NCBI GenBank assembly: GCA_026645945.1
Contig: JAPKMO010000009.1
Coordinates: 1-59,791, forward strand
Direction: 5' to 3'
DNA from: Anaerolineae bacterium
Lineage (GTDB): Bacteria; Chloroflexota; Anaerolineae; Aggregatilineales; Phototrophicaceae
Length of the DNA stretch: 59,791 bases
Each line of letters begins with the position of its first letter. Positions within the stretch are counted from its first letter, which is position 1. Made by a program: the position numbers and the translations under genes. Under the pieces are notes generated by a model. The model had not been told where the DNA came from and made no database searches. It saw only the letters and a list, made by a program, of their open reading frames with translations. This document shows positions 33,480 through 42,242 of the stretch, piece after piece.

Positions 33480-34550
33480 TTAGCGACCAAACACTTCCAG
33501 GTTAACCAGCGGCGTCATCACCCGCTCGCCGGTCAGCAGCTCCACCTGCGCACACCGCACCCGCAGTCCATTGTCTAACAGATAGGGCGTTTTTGGCAAA
33601 TTGACCACTTTGCCCACCTGCCCGGCATTGGGGGCGCGCGTCAACCGAACCTGTGTGCCGATCTGGAGCGCCAGGTCCGGGTTGGGGCGCGGTGGTCGCC
33701 CGCCGCTCCGCGATGCCGGATTAATAATAACCTCTGGCCGCCGCGCTTCCCAACGATTGGGCAAAAAAGCGTCCAGCGTGGCCTGCCGCCCGGCAAAACC
33801 GGTCAGCATGGCGGCGATGGTGGCGCTCATCCGGGTGCTGCCAAAGCCTTCCGTCAGCATGATCGCGCCGCCGGCGTTAAGCGCTGGTTCGATCAAATCC
33901 GCCTCCATGCTAGGGGCGATGATGCCGACAAACCCCTGGTCTTCCATGATAAGCAGCCCGGTTTCCCGCAGGGGACGCCGCGTAACGACGACCGCACCCC
34001 GGTAGAGGGTATTCAGTTCGTCTCCCTCGATGGTTTCGATGCCGTCTTCCGGCTCCAGGCGCAGCACGCCAACCGCGCGGCGGTTGTTGCCCCACACGCC
34101 TTGCAGCAGCGCGCCGGCAGCTTCGATGACTACGCCGCGCCCCGCTATCAGGCTGATGACCTGGCCTTCCAGGCCGGCTTCGACCACCACCTCGCGCGGG
34201 GACTGCTGGATGACGATCAGGCCCTCCCCGATGTAGGCCACCACGCCCTCCACCGGCGAAAGCAGCCGCCGGTTTTTGCGGGTCGCCAGCGCCGCGCCTT
34301 TTTCAACGGCGCTGCCGGGCTGTACATTCAGCAAATCTTCCAGGTCGGCGGGGGACTTAAGGCGGAAAAATTCAGCCGCCGGCACCATCACATAACGCGA
34401 CGGGACCAACCCACGCGCCACGATGTCGCGCAGGTTGACGCCCGCCCCTTCGGCGACTTCCACGCCGCCCAACGCCTCGGCGGGCAGCAGCCGCTCCCGG
34501 CGGATGGTGGTTAAATCCAGCATATGCCGCTGGTCAGGATAAAACAGCAT
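33480..34550 (-). CDS. Uncharacterised protein with barrel-sandwich and KOW-like segments, operon gene 7
   Basis: A 356-residue soluble protein. Residues 75-130 ('VQPGSAVEKGAALATRKNRRLLSPVEGVVAYIGEGLIVIQ') look like a lipoyl/biotinyl-type barrel-sandwich hybrid without the modified Lys motif. The middle ('GIIAPSMEADLIEPALNAGGAIMLTEGFGSTRMSATIAAMLTGFAG') is alpha/beta. The C-terminus ('IGTQVRLTRAPNAGQVGKVVNLPKTPYLLDNGLRVRCAQVEL') has a KOW-like turn. No function is known to me. It is directly downstream (21 bases) of the MutL-like ATPase gene and starts after GAGGGCTGACC, suggesting physical partnership. Confidence 0.75.
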   Translation of the reverse strand: MLFYPDQRHMLDLTTIRRERLLPAEALGGVEVAEGAGVNLRDIVARGLVPSRYVMVPAAEFFRLKSPADLEDLLNVQPGSAVEKGAALATRKNRRLLSPVEGVVAYIGEGLIVIQQSPREVVVEAGLEGQVISLIAGRGVVIEAAGALLQGVWGNNRRAVGVLRLEPEDGIETIEGDELNTLYRGAVVVTRRPLRETGLLIMEDQGFVGIIAPSMEADLIEPALNAGGAIMLTEGFGSTRMSATIAAMLTGFAGRQATLDAFLPNRWEARRPEVIINPASRSGGRPPRPNPDLALQIGTQVRLTRAPNAGQVGKVVNLPKTPYLLDNGLRVRCAQVELLTGERVMTPLVNLEVFGR

Positions 34551-34571
34551 GGTCAGCCCTCTCGATGCCGG

Positions 34572-36482
34572 CTACTGCCGCAGTTTGTCCAGTTCGTCCA
34601 GCGTATCATCTTCCGATTCGTCGAATTCCGGCGGCGCGGTACGGCGGCGGCCTCGCTCACGAATCGGCTTCAGTGCCTTCAGCGGCCTGGCGCGCCCCGG
34701 ACGGGACGGCTCGGCGCGCGTGACGGCTTCTGCAAATTCTTCGCCCGCGTCTGTGATCTCTCGCAGCGGGTCGCCGGTGATTTCCGACACCCACAGCGGC
34801 ATCTGCGCCGCCCGACCCTCCGGGCTGTCCGCCAGGGACAGCGGTCGCCCGCGCGCGTCGAAGATCAACCCGACCAACCCGCCCTCAGCTTCCATCCGCA
34901 GCCGGGCGCGGCCACCGATCTTCAGCCCGCGCCCGGCGCTCACCTCGACGCGGACGGTTTGCCCGGTGCTGGCGGGATACACCCAGATATGCCCGCCGGG
35001 GACTTCGTGGCGAATGGTCTGGCCGTCCAGGGTGGTGATTTTCACCTTAAGCGCCGTTTTGCCGGGCGCGGGATAACCGCTGACGCTGAAACACGTCCCC
35101 AGGCGTTCCAGGCTCAAACTGTCCAACACCTGCACAACCGCTTCCGGGTTGACGGGGGCCAGCGCCCCCAGCGCCGCCACCAGCCCGTTTGAGTCGGCCA
35201 TCAGCGCCGCCGCGCCGGTCGGCTGCACCGCGTCCAGCAGCAGCAGCGCGTTATAACCGGGGTGTCCGGTGCGCGTCAGGGCCGCGCCCGCGCCGATGAT
35301 AAGGCCGAAGGACGGCTGCGCCCCTGCGCGGACGCCCGGCCAGGTGGGGCGCGCCGCCTCCAGCAGCGCCCGCGCGCCGGCCCGCAGCAGGCCGTGTTCC
35401 ATGTACAGCCCTTTCAGGGTTTCCGGCACGGTCACGGGGCGCAGCGTTTTGTTAAGCGTATAATGGCGAAGCTGGTTTTTGCCGGGCGCGAACGGCAGCC
35501 ACCGCTCCACTGCCGCTTCGCCTACCAGTTCCAGCAGGCTTTCGGCGCTGTGTCCCAGGCCGATGTCGGTGCGAATGGTGGTCGTCACCTGCCGGTTGAT
35601 CGAAACCGACAGCGTGCTGGCCGCGCTGCCGATGTCCAGCGCCAGTACATCGCCCGGTATGGTTTTGCCCAGGTAATCCACGATCAGATCGTAACCCTGC
35701 GCCGTCGGCATCACGCCGAGCTGCGTCATACCGCCTACCGCCTCGAAGCCGCCGCCGCGCCGCGCCTGCCGCGCGTCAAAAGCGCGCGCAAGCTGAAGCT
35801 GCGCCGCCTCCAACTGCTCATCATCCAGCGAAGGCCGCACGTTGGGGGCGATGAATACCGGCGTCAGCCGCTCGAACAGGGCGCGAATCTGCGGCGCCAG
35901 ATCACTGTTGCCGGCATATAACACCGCCGGTTTGTTGCCGCCCTGCTGCACCAGTTGAATCGCCAGCCGCGCCAGGGACGCCAGCTTTAACACCGGCTCA
36001 CGCGCGCCGTATTCCGTCCCACCGGCGATAAAAATCAAGTCCGGCTGGCTGGCGAGCAAAGCATTCAGGCGGTCTTCGTCGGAGCGCCGGTCATCCAGGC
36101 TCAACGTATCCACGATCTGTACGTAAGTCCCGGCGGCGGCGCGTAAGCTGCTGGCGATGCTTACGTCCGGCACAAGCCCCAGGATGGCCGTCCGCAGCGG
36201 TCGCCCGGTGCTGGTCGTGGCGACAAAATGATCTACCCCGGAGCGGTCGGGCTGCTCCGGCGTGATGATTCGCCCGTCGGGGGCCGCCAGCTTACGCCCG
36301 GTCACGTCGGTCAGCCGTTCGACCGCTCGCCGCAGCCCCACCCGCACATCCCCGGCGGGAAAATCCAGCGTGGTGCGCGTGGACGACCGGGCGATCAGCC
36401 GGTAGCTGCCCTCGACCAGATCAATCAATACGGCGCGGGTGCTTACATTGCCGAAGTCTACCGCCAGGATCGAACCCGCCAT
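34572..36482 (-). CDS. MutL/GlmL-family ASKHA ATPase (glutamate mutase L-like), operon gene 6
   Basis: A 636-residue protein with the actin-like ATPase signature: phosphate-1 'ILAVDFGNVSTRAVLIDLVEG', phosphate-2 'DVLALDIGSAASTLSVSI' and adenosine loop 'GLIIGAGAALTRTG'. The family is named for a gene next to adenosylcobalamin-dependent glutamate mutase and was proposed to act as a reactivating chaperone. Here no mutase subunit is adjacent; the neighbours are membrane proteins. The C-terminal 'GHIWVYPASTGQTVRVEVSAGRGLKIGG' is beta-rich, and the tail is basic then acidic. It probably energises or assembles the complex encoded by the operon. It begins three bases after the previous stop. Confidence 0.87.
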   Translation of the reverse strand: MAGSILAVDFGNVSTRAVLIDLVEGSYRLIARSSTRTTLDFPAGDVRVGLRRAVERLTDVTGRKLAAPDGRIITPEQPDRSGVDHFVATTSTGRPLRTAILGLVPDVSIASSLRAAAGTYVQIVDTLSLDDRRSDEDRLNALLASQPDLIFIAGGTEYGAREPVLKLASLARLAIQLVQQGGNKPAVLYAGNSDLAPQIRALFERLTPVFIAPNVRPSLDDEQLEAAQLQLARAFDARQARRGGGFEAVGGMTQLGVMPTAQGYDLIVDYLGKTIPGDVLALDIGSAASTLSVSINRQVTTTIRTDIGLGHSAESLLELVGEAAVERWLPFAPGKNQLRHYTLNKTLRPVTVPETLKGLYMEHGLLRAGARALLEAARPTWPGVRAGAQPSFGLIIGAGAALTRTGHPGYNALLLLDAVQPTGAAALMADSNGLVAALGALAPVNPEAVVQVLDSLSLERLGTCFSVSGYPAPGKTALKVKITTLDGQTIRHEVPGGHIWVYPASTGQTVRVEVSAGRGLKIGGRARLRMEAEGGLVGLIFDARGRPLSLADSPEGRAAQMPLWVSEITGDPLREITDAGEEFAEAVTRAEPSRPGRARPLKALKPIRERGRRRTAPPEFDESEDDTLDELDKLRQ

Positions 36483-36485
36483 CGT

Positions 36486-37133
36486 TTACCCCCCCGTGAT
36501 CCGCGCCAGGATGAAGCCGATTCGCTCGCTAAAAATCGTCAGGCTGGTCAAAATCGCGCCGGCGTAAATCGCCCCCAGCGTAACCACCACCACGCCCTGG
36601 CCGAGCGCGCCAATCGCCCGCACGACCAGCCCCCGGCGCACCTCACCGCCCGGCTGCCGCCGCGCTAAATACTGGAAATAAACCAGCGTGCTGCTGATGC
36701 CGATGAAAATCAAAAACCCGTTCACCAGGTCAATCCGCACGCCGCTTCCGGTCGCGGCGGCCAGCGGCAGCAGCGTCCCGGTGATCGCGCCGACCAGCGC
36801 CACCGCCGTGCCGACCGCGACGATAAAAGCGATGGCGATGTTGCCCAGCGGCCCCAGCCGGGGCGAACCTTTTAACAGCAGCAGCAGCCCCAGCACAAAC
36901 GGCACAATGCCCAGAATTTGCCCGCCCACGCCGACCGCATCCGGCGACAGCAGCGTGCCGCGCAGCCAGGGCAGCAGCACACCCTCCACCGTCACCAGGG
37001 TGATGTAACCCGCCGCCAGGCCGGCGAAGACGTACACTGCCAGCCGGTACAGGACGTTATCGCCCAGGATGTAGCTGAAGATCATCAGCGTGAAGACAAA
37101 ACCCGCCCACAGCCCGATCTGTTCCGCGTTCAA
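36486..37133 (-). CDS. Polytopic membrane protein, operon gene 5
   Basis: A 215-residue protein with about seven helices ('LWAGFVFTLMIFSYILGDNVLY', 'IVPFVLGLLLLLKGS', 'IAIAFIVAVGTAVALVGAITG', 'VVTLGAIYAGAILTSLTIF'). The start is TTG 37133, overlapping the previous gene's TGA (TTGA) with AAGGAG six bases upstream, a clear case of translational coupling. A longer frame upstream would run through the preceding gene and is rejected. No family is recognised. It sits between the large acidic membrane protein and the MutL-like ATPase. Confidence 0.8.
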   Translation of the reverse strand: MNAEQIGLWAGFVFTLMIFSYILGDNVLYRLAVYVFAGLAAGYITLVTVEGVLLPWLRGTLLSPDAVGVGGQILGIVPFVLGLLLLLKGSPRLGPLGNIAIAFIVAVGTAVALVGAITGTLLPLAAATGSGVRIDLVNGFLIFIGISSTLVYFQYLARRQPGGEVRRGLVVRAIGALGQGVVVVTLGAIYAGAILTSLTIFSERIGFILARITGG

Positions 37134-40100
37134 CGCCGTCTCCTTCTGAACAGACTGCTCAAAATCGTCCCCACCGTCCCCAGCGCGATCACGGCGATGA
37201 TGACGATCAGCCCCAGGGTCATGCTGTACCAGCGTTCCGCCCCATAACGCAGCTCCGGCGCGGGCGTAGGCGCGGCCTGCTGCGCGGGCGCTTCCGGCAC
37301 ACCCCACCGGAGCGAGTCGGAAACCAGCGCCACGATGGCGTTCGGGTCGTCCAAGCGTTCCGGCGTGGGCGTGGGCGGCTCTGCGATCTCGATCAAGTCC
37401 GACGAGATCCAGCCCTCCCGCCCATCCTCCAGGCGGATTAACAGCCACAGGCGGTCGCCGCTGCGGCCAATAATCTGCACCTGCTCGCGCGGCCTGACCG
37501 ACGCCACCGGCGTGAACGTCCGCCCCGGCCCTTCGCGCACGTTAACGGCCTGATCGGCGCGCACCACCCCAAAGATGACCAGTTCGGGCGCAGCCGGAGT
37601 TTCCGGGGTTTCTTCGGCGCTTTCGCGCGTTTCGGCAGCTTCCGGGGTTTCCTCGGTGCTTTCGGGCGTTTCGGCAGCTTCTGGGGTTTCTTTAGTGCTT
37701 TCGGGTGCCGCTTCAGGCGCGGTGGTCGCTTCCGCCGTTGGCGGGATGGGCGTTTGAGTTGGCTCGGCGGTTTCGGTTTCGGCTGGGGGCGGCACATCCG
37801 CCGGGGACAGCGCGTTTAACCGGGCGTGGTAAGTGTAAGCATCGGCGTACCCCACCAGCAGCCCGCGAATGCCGGCCACCGCCCCCGGCGAACCGGACAG
37901 TGTGTAAGGTTCGACCAGCGGCGCGGCAGAAAAGCCGGATGCCGCCACCAGCGGCGCACCGGTCAGCGGCGCGATCTGCTCCGCCCAGGCGCGCAGGTCT
38001 TCAGCGCGCTCGGCGATCACCACCACCAGCGCAAAATCACGCAGCGAGTCCACGTCCAGGTTGGTCGCCCGTCCGTTGATGTCGGTGGCGAGAAAGCGCG
38101 CTGCATCGCCGCCAAAAGCGCGCAGCCCCACCACACCCCCGGCCAGATAACGCACCAGCACCGGGCCGCCGCCCAACCGCTGGCCGATGGCCTGGACGTG
38201 CAGCAGCCCCAGCGCGTTGGTGCTGACGATGACCGGGCGCGCGCCCCGCCCCTGGATGTGGCGCAGCAGGGCTTCGGTCAGGCCGTCCAGTTCCGCCGCG
38301 CCGGTCGGCCCGTATTCCGCCGCCACCAGCGCCAGATCGCCGGGGCGCAGAGCGTCCACCCGGTCGAAGGCGATCTGCTGGCGGCTGCCGGGCGCGAACT
38401 GCTGCGGCGGCAGGTCGCCCACGCGCAGCGGCCCGAATACAAACGGCAGCACAACTGCCGCCGTAATCAACAGCGCCATCACCAGCCGCCCGACCTTCAC
38501 CCGGCGGCGCGTTGGGCGCGCGGCGGGCGCGGGTTCGGCCTCTTCCGGCAGAGGTGTTTCTTCTTCGCCTTCTTCGGCCAGGATGTCCGCAAAACTGGGC
38601 GTTTCGTAAGTCAGGTCAATCGCCGACGGCATTCTAACCCCGGCGGTTTCTTCGTCCACCGCCGCCAGCGAACGCAGCAGCCTGACTTTGCCAGCCTGTT
38701 CCGGCGTCAGCGCCAGTTCGCCGGCGATGCCGGTCGCGCCGGTTTTGATGGGGGCCGGCGGGATGAACTGCGTCACCCCCGGCAGCAGGCTTTTCAGGTC
38801 GGCGGGCGGGGTTTCCTCCGGCGCGGCGGTCAGTTCCAGGCCGCTTTCATGAAGAGCTAACAGGCGCTCGTCCAGTTCATCCAGCGGGCGCTCGTCCTGC
38901 GACTGTTTCCGCAGGATGGCCGCCGCCGACACCTCGCCGACCGACAGCCCCATCTCGCTCAACCACTCCGGCGCGTCGGGGCTGATTTCCGGTCTCTGCC
39001 GGGCCGACCGCCGCGCCGCGATCTGCTCCAGGTCTTCGTCGGACAGCAGCCGGTCAATATCCACCCGCGTATCCAGCAGCGCCCCGTCGCCCGTGTTGGC
39101 TGCCGGCGCTTCGTAAGACGCCAGCAGGCTTTCCAGGTCGTCCAGGGCAGAGGCGCCGGTATCAAAAGTCGGCGCGGCCTGCTGAAGTTCGGCCAGGAAA
39201 TCGGCGTCGGCGGGTTCGGCTTCCGGCTCGGCGGCTTCCGGTTCAAGCTGCGTCAGGTCTACCTCGCCCAGTTCTTCCAGCCAGCCGGGCGACGCGCCGG
39301 GAGAGGGTTCTTCCGCAAACCACTCGCCTTCCGGCTGGTCGAGGAATTCGTAGCCGGTTTCCGGCGACGGCAGCCCCAATTCCGCAAAAATGTCTTTGGG
39401 CGCGCCTTCTTCGGCGGCCGGCGCGGCTTCGGCCAGCCAGTCCGGCACTTCTCCGGCTTCCGCCGGTTCATCCGCTAATACGTCCTGTTCAAATTCTGCC
39501 TCAGCAAACCAGCCATCCAGGGCTTCGGCTGCCGGTTCGGGCGTCAAATCCAGCCCGGCCAACCAATCGGCCTGTTCGGCTTCCGACTCGGCGGCTGCCG
39601 CCTCTACAATGGCCGGTTCTTCTTTTTCGGCAGGCTGGTCGAAAAAATCATCCTCGACCACTTCTTCGACCAAATAAGCGTCCAATCCGGCGGGCGGCTG
39701 CGGCTCGGCGGCGGGCGCGATACCCAGCGCCTCGTCCAGCCCGCCGAACAGATCATCCTCATCGAAATCGGGCGTCTCGTCGGGCTGCATCAGCCAGTCC
39801 ACAACCGGGACTTTACCGGCTTCCGCCGCTGTTTCTTCCTCAAAACCGGCCAGCCAGGGCGGGATGTCGCCGTCGCTGACCTGGTTCTCCTCCGGCGCGG
39901 CGCTCTGGCCGAATATCTCCTCGGCGTCCTCCCGCAGCCAGGGCGGCACGTCCCCCACCGGCGCGGCTTCTTCCTCCACCGCTTCTTCGCCAAAACCGGC
40001 CAGCCAGGGCGGCACGTCCTCAGACGGCGGTTCATCCGGCGCGGGCGTTCCCTGCGCGAAGGGCGTCAGCCAGTCCGGCAGGTCGTTTTCCCCGCCGGGT

Positions 40101-40333
40101 TCTACCTCCGGTTGGTCTTCGCTCTGCCAGTCCAGCTCGTCGGCAAAACCCGGCTGCTGTTCCTCGAAAGCCCCTTCCACATCCTGACGCCAGGCCAGCT
40201 CGCCGGTAAAACCCAGCCGGTCGCCCGGTTTTTCGCCCGGCTGTTCTGGCACGTCGGACAGCCAGTCGAGTTCGTCGCCGCTGTCATCCTCAAAATCGTT
40301 CGGAGGCCGCAGTTGGTTAAAATCGTCCGTCAT
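37130..40333 (-). CDS. Large membrane-anchored acidic protein with xPxWL repeats and SH3-like domain, operon gene 4
   Basis: A 1067-residue protein. Residues 1-590 are highly acidic, low-complexity and probably disordered. They carry about a dozen short motifs such as 'DVPPWLAGF', 'DIPPWLAGF', 'EVPDWLAEA' and 'DAPEWLSEM'. A helix at about 605-625 ('LVMALLITAAVVLPFVFGPL') leads to an alpha/beta domain (640-850; 'ALVAAEYGPTGAAELDGLTEALLRHIQ'), a Pro/Glu-rich linker with repeated 'PEAAETPESTEE' units, an SH3b domain (about 924-981; 'AVNVREGPGRTFTPVASV') and a second helix near 1034-1057 before 'RRRRR'. It looks like a scaffold whose motifs recruit partners. The function is unknown. Confidence 0.85.
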   Translation of the reverse strand: MTDDFNQLRPPNDFEDDSGDELDWLSDVPEQPGEKPGDRLGFTGELAWRQDVEGAFEEQQPGFADELDWQSEDQPEVEPGGENDLPDWLTPFAQGTPAPDEPPSEDVPPWLAGFGEEAVEEEAAPVGDVPPWLREDAEEIFGQSAAPEENQVSDGDIPPWLAGFEEETAAEAGKVPVVDWLMQPDETPDFDEDDLFGGLDEALGIAPAAEPQPPAGLDAYLVEEVVEDDFFDQPAEKEEPAIVEAAAAESEAEQADWLAGLDLTPEPAAEALDGWFAEAEFEQDVLADEPAEAGEVPDWLAEAAPAAEEGAPKDIFAELGLPSPETGYEFLDQPEGEWFAEEPSPGASPGWLEELGEVDLTQLEPEAAEPEAEPADADFLAELQQAAPTFDTGASALDDLESLLASYEAPAANTGDGALLDTRVDIDRLLSDEDLEQIAARRSARQRPEISPDAPEWLSEMGLSVGEVSAAAILRKQSQDERPLDELDERLLALHESGLELTAAPEETPPADLKSLLPGVTQFIPPAPIKTGATGIAGELALTPEQAGKVRLLRSLAAVDEETAGVRMPSAIDLTYETPSFADILAEEGEEETPLPEEAEPAPAARPTRRRVKVGRLVMALLITAAVVLPFVFGPLRVGDLPPQQFAPGSRQQIAFDRVDALRPGDLALVAAEYGPTGAAELDGLTEALLRHIQGRGARPVIVSTNALGLLHVQAIGQRLGGGPVLVRYLAGGVVGLRAFGGDAARFLATDINGRATNLDVDSLRDFALVVVIAERAEDLRAWAEQIAPLTGAPLVAASGFSAAPLVEPYTLSGSPGAVAGIRGLLVGYADAYTYHARLNALSPADVPPPAETETAEPTQTPIPPTAEATTAPEAAPESTKETPEAAETPESTEETPEAAETRESAEETPETPAAPELVIFGVVRADQAVNVREGPGRTFTPVASVRPREQVQIIGRSGDRLWLLIRLEDGREGWISSDLIEIAEPPTPTPERLDDPNAIVALVSDSLRWGVPEAPAQQAAPTPAPELRYGAERWYSMTLGLIVIIAVIALGTVGTILSSLFRRRRR

Positions 40334-40336
40334 CGC

Positions 40337-41002
40337 TCATTCCCTGTACGAGCGGTCTAGCCCGATTAACACCCGAACCCCGGTGACAACCGTCGCCAGG
40401 GCGATGCCCAGCAAAATCCCGCGCGCCCCGGCGCTGACCGGCACAGCCATCAGCCAGTCGCGCACGCTCGCCAGCAGCCCCGGCCCCGGCAGTGGCAGCG
40501 CCGCCAGCAGCATGACCAGCAGCGCCAGCACAAACAGCAGCTTCGGCCAGGTGACGCCGCGCCGCATCAGCCGGTACGCGCCGTAAACCAGCGCGAACAG
40601 CACCAGCCCGGCCAGCGCCGACTCGATGCTGACTTGGACGCTTTCAAACAGGATGGTCGTCAGCGGCGGCTCGCCGGCCAGCACGCCGGCGCGTTCCAGA
40701 ACGGCCAGGATAATCACCCCCAGCGCGCTTATCACCAGCAGCAGGCTGTAAGCCCAGCCTTTTTCGCGCCGGCCCACCCGCCGCAGATGCACCGCCAGCA
40801 GGTTCAGAATGCCAATGAGGATGGTGGTGGCCGCCGTGATGGCCGCCAGCTGCAGGAAAATGCCGCTGATGTCCCGGATTCGGAACGCCTCCACGATGGC
40901 CGATAACCAGCCCAGGTCGCCGCCGACCACCAGCCCGGCCACCGTCAGCAGGCCGATGCCGATCACCAGCGCCGATGTGATGACTGCCCCAAGACGCCGC
41001 AT
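40337..41002 (-). CDS. Polytopic membrane protein, operon gene 3
   Basis: A 221-residue protein with six or seven helices ('VITSALVIGIGLLTVAGLVV', 'LAAITAATTILIGILNLLAV', 'SLLLVISALGVIILAVL', 'ALAGLVLFALVYGAYRLM', 'LLFVLALLVMLLAALPLPG', 'ILLGIALATVVTGVRVLIG'), ending 'DRSYRE'. No catalytic motif is evident. It lies five bases after the DUF6754 gene and three bases before the large acidic protein gene, so all are surely co-transcribed. No named family is recognised. Confidence 0.8.
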   Translation of the reverse strand: MRRLGAVITSALVIGIGLLTVAGLVVGGDLGWLSAIVEAFRIRDISGIFLQLAAITAATTILIGILNLLAVHLRRVGRREKGWAYSLLLVISALGVIILAVLERAGVLAGEPPLTTILFESVQVSIESALAGLVLFALVYGAYRLMRRGVTWPKLLFVLALLVMLLAALPLPGPGLLASVRDWLMAVPVSAGARGILLGIALATVVTGVRVLIGLDRSYRE

Positions 41003-41007
41003 AAACG

Positions 41008-41817
41008 TTATCCCCCTCCGAGCAGCCGCGTGATGGCCGCGCTAAAGCGCCCGTCCAGAATCGCATCGCCGACCGCGATGGCCGTCGGAACCAACATAGC
41101 CAGAATCAACAGCAGGCGCAGCACGTCCAGCGTCACCACCAAACCCACCTGCGAAGCCGACTCGCCCAGGTACGCCCCGGCGGTGAAAATTTCTTCGCCG
41201 ATCAGCGGTTCGTCGGAGAGCGCGAAGGCCACCGCCTGCCCGGCCAGCTGGTCACTGGCCGCGATCACGCCCTGGTCGCGGCGCGCGGCGGCTTCCGCCA
41301 CCAGCGCCACTTCTGGGCCAAAACTGCCGACCAGCACGCTGCTTGCCACCCGGTCGTCGCCCAGGGTGGCCGTCAGCACGGCGGCGAACGCCAGCGAACG
41401 CGCCCCCGCCGGATACCAGCGCACCCGCCCGCGCGGATAACGTTCCAGCAGCCCGCGCGACTGGTAGGCCCGGCGCAGCGTATCCTGCCCCAGCGGGATG
41501 GCCGTCGTATCGCTCATGGTCAAAATCGGCGGGGCCGCGCCGATGGCCGCCCGCGCTGCCGCCTGATAAAAAAGTTCGGCGCTCGCCAGCGCCAGCAGGG
41601 TATTATCCCCGCCCAGGCTGGCATGGCCGAACGAGACGTGCAGCGGCCTGTTGGCTTCAATCGCCTCGCCCACCCGCAGCGGAATAGCCTGATAAGCCGC
41701 GATGGGACGCAGCGCCGCCAGGGTGCGCCGCCGCCGGATGAACTGCGTCACGACCACGCTGACCGCCATTGTCAGCAGCAAAATCAGTATCGTGATGACC
41801 TGGGTTGTGCCGTCCAC
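41008..41817 (-). CDS. DUF6754-like membrane protein, operon gene 2
   Basis: A 269-residue protein. An N-terminal helix ('VITILILLLTMAVSVVVTQF') and 'RRRRTLAALRPI' precede a Rossmann-like domain: 'RPLHVSFGHASLGGDNTLLALASAELFY', 'PILTMSDTTAIPLGQDTLRRAYQSRG', 'VLVGSFGPEVALVAEAAARRDQGVIA' and 'DEPLIGEEIFTAGAYLGES'. A C-terminal helix follows. This is the pattern I associate with DUF6754, a family of unknown function. GTG 41817 is chosen because GGAGG precedes it by five bases; GTG 41835 is possible. Sequence further upstream in frame is out of character. Confidence 0.78.
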   Translation of the reverse strand: MDGTTQVITILILLLTMAVSVVVTQFIRRRRTLAALRPIAAYQAIPLRVGEAIEANRPLHVSFGHASLGGDNTLLALASAELFYQAAARAAIGAAPPILTMSDTTAIPLGQDTLRRAYQSRGLLERYPRGRVRWYPAGARSLAFAAVLTATLGDDRVASSVLVGSFGPEVALVAEAAARRDQGVIAASDQLAGQAVAFALSDEPLIGEEIFTAGAYLGESASQVGLVVTLDVLRLLLILAMLVPTAIAVGDAILDGRFSAAITRLLGGG

Positions 41818-41845
41818 ATCGTCCTCCGACCCCACACGCGGCGAT

Positions 41846-42088
41846 CTAATCCTCCAGATGCGCCCGCAGCCGCTCCACGCCGCCCGGTTCTTCCAGCGCC
41901 CGCGCCAGCCCGCCCAGGGCGGCGCGCCCCACCAGCAGCCCCAGCGCCGGTTGGGCCATCCATACGATCTGCGCCCCCAGCGGGCCAAGCGGCTCCAGCA
42001 AATCCAGCGCCAGGCTCAGCGCCGGTCCCAGGCCGCGCGCCCGCGCCTTCACCACCCATTCCGGCGGTTCGTCCGTTTCGTACCTCAT
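41846..42088 (-). CDS. Small conserved-looking protein, first gene of the eight-gene operon
   Basis: An 80-residue protein, 'MRYETDEPPEWVVKARARGLGPALSLALDLLEPLGPLGAQIVWMAQPALGLL...', ending 'GGVERLRAHLED'. One long amphipathic or hydrophobic helix is likely, so it may be membrane-associated. ATG 42088 begins the frame, with an extended -10 promoter (TGTTATACT) only seven bases upstream, suggesting a leaderless transcript. No family is recognised. Its position at the head of the operon argues that it is a real gene. Confidence 0.65.
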   Translation of the reverse strand: MRYETDEPPEWVVKARARGLGPALSLALDLLEPLGPLGAQIVWMAQPALGLLVGRAALGGLARALEEPGGVERLRAHLED

Positions 42089-42095
42089 AATCGCC

Positions 42096-42104
42096 AGTAT
42101 AACA
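42096..42104 (-). promoter_or_regulatory. Extended -10 promoter of the eight-gene operon
   Basis: On the minus strand TGTTATACT gives TGn plus TATACT (5/6 match to TATAAT). The distance to ATG 42088 is seven bases, so transcription would start at or next to the start codon. No clear -35 is seen, as is common with extended -10 promoters. Confidence 0.5.
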
Positions 42105-42182
42105 CAGCCTTTAAGCGCACGAAACTCAACCGATGGGTGATTCAATAGGCTTATAGTCGGAGTTTTATAACGATGGCGCAGC

Positions 42183-42218
42183 AAAAAAAAGCCTCCCGGC
42201 GCTAACCGGAAGGCTTTC
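42183..42218 (-). terminator. Rho-independent terminator of the NDH-2 gene
   Basis: On the minus strand AAGCCTTCCGG, loop TTAGCG, CCGGGAGGCTT are followed by a run of T residues (eight A on the plus strand at 42183-42190). It lies downstream of the NDH-2 stop, with the palindromic element in between, and insulates the eight-gene operon. Confidence 0.8.
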
Positions 42219-42242
42219 AGAGCAAAATCGGCATGATGGTTT

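Noticed and set aside
37134..37448. Longer N-terminus for the membrane protein ending at 36486
   Set aside because: The extension overlaps the C-terminus of the large scaffold gene and reads as nonsense; TTG 37133 has AAGGAG and a coupling overlap.
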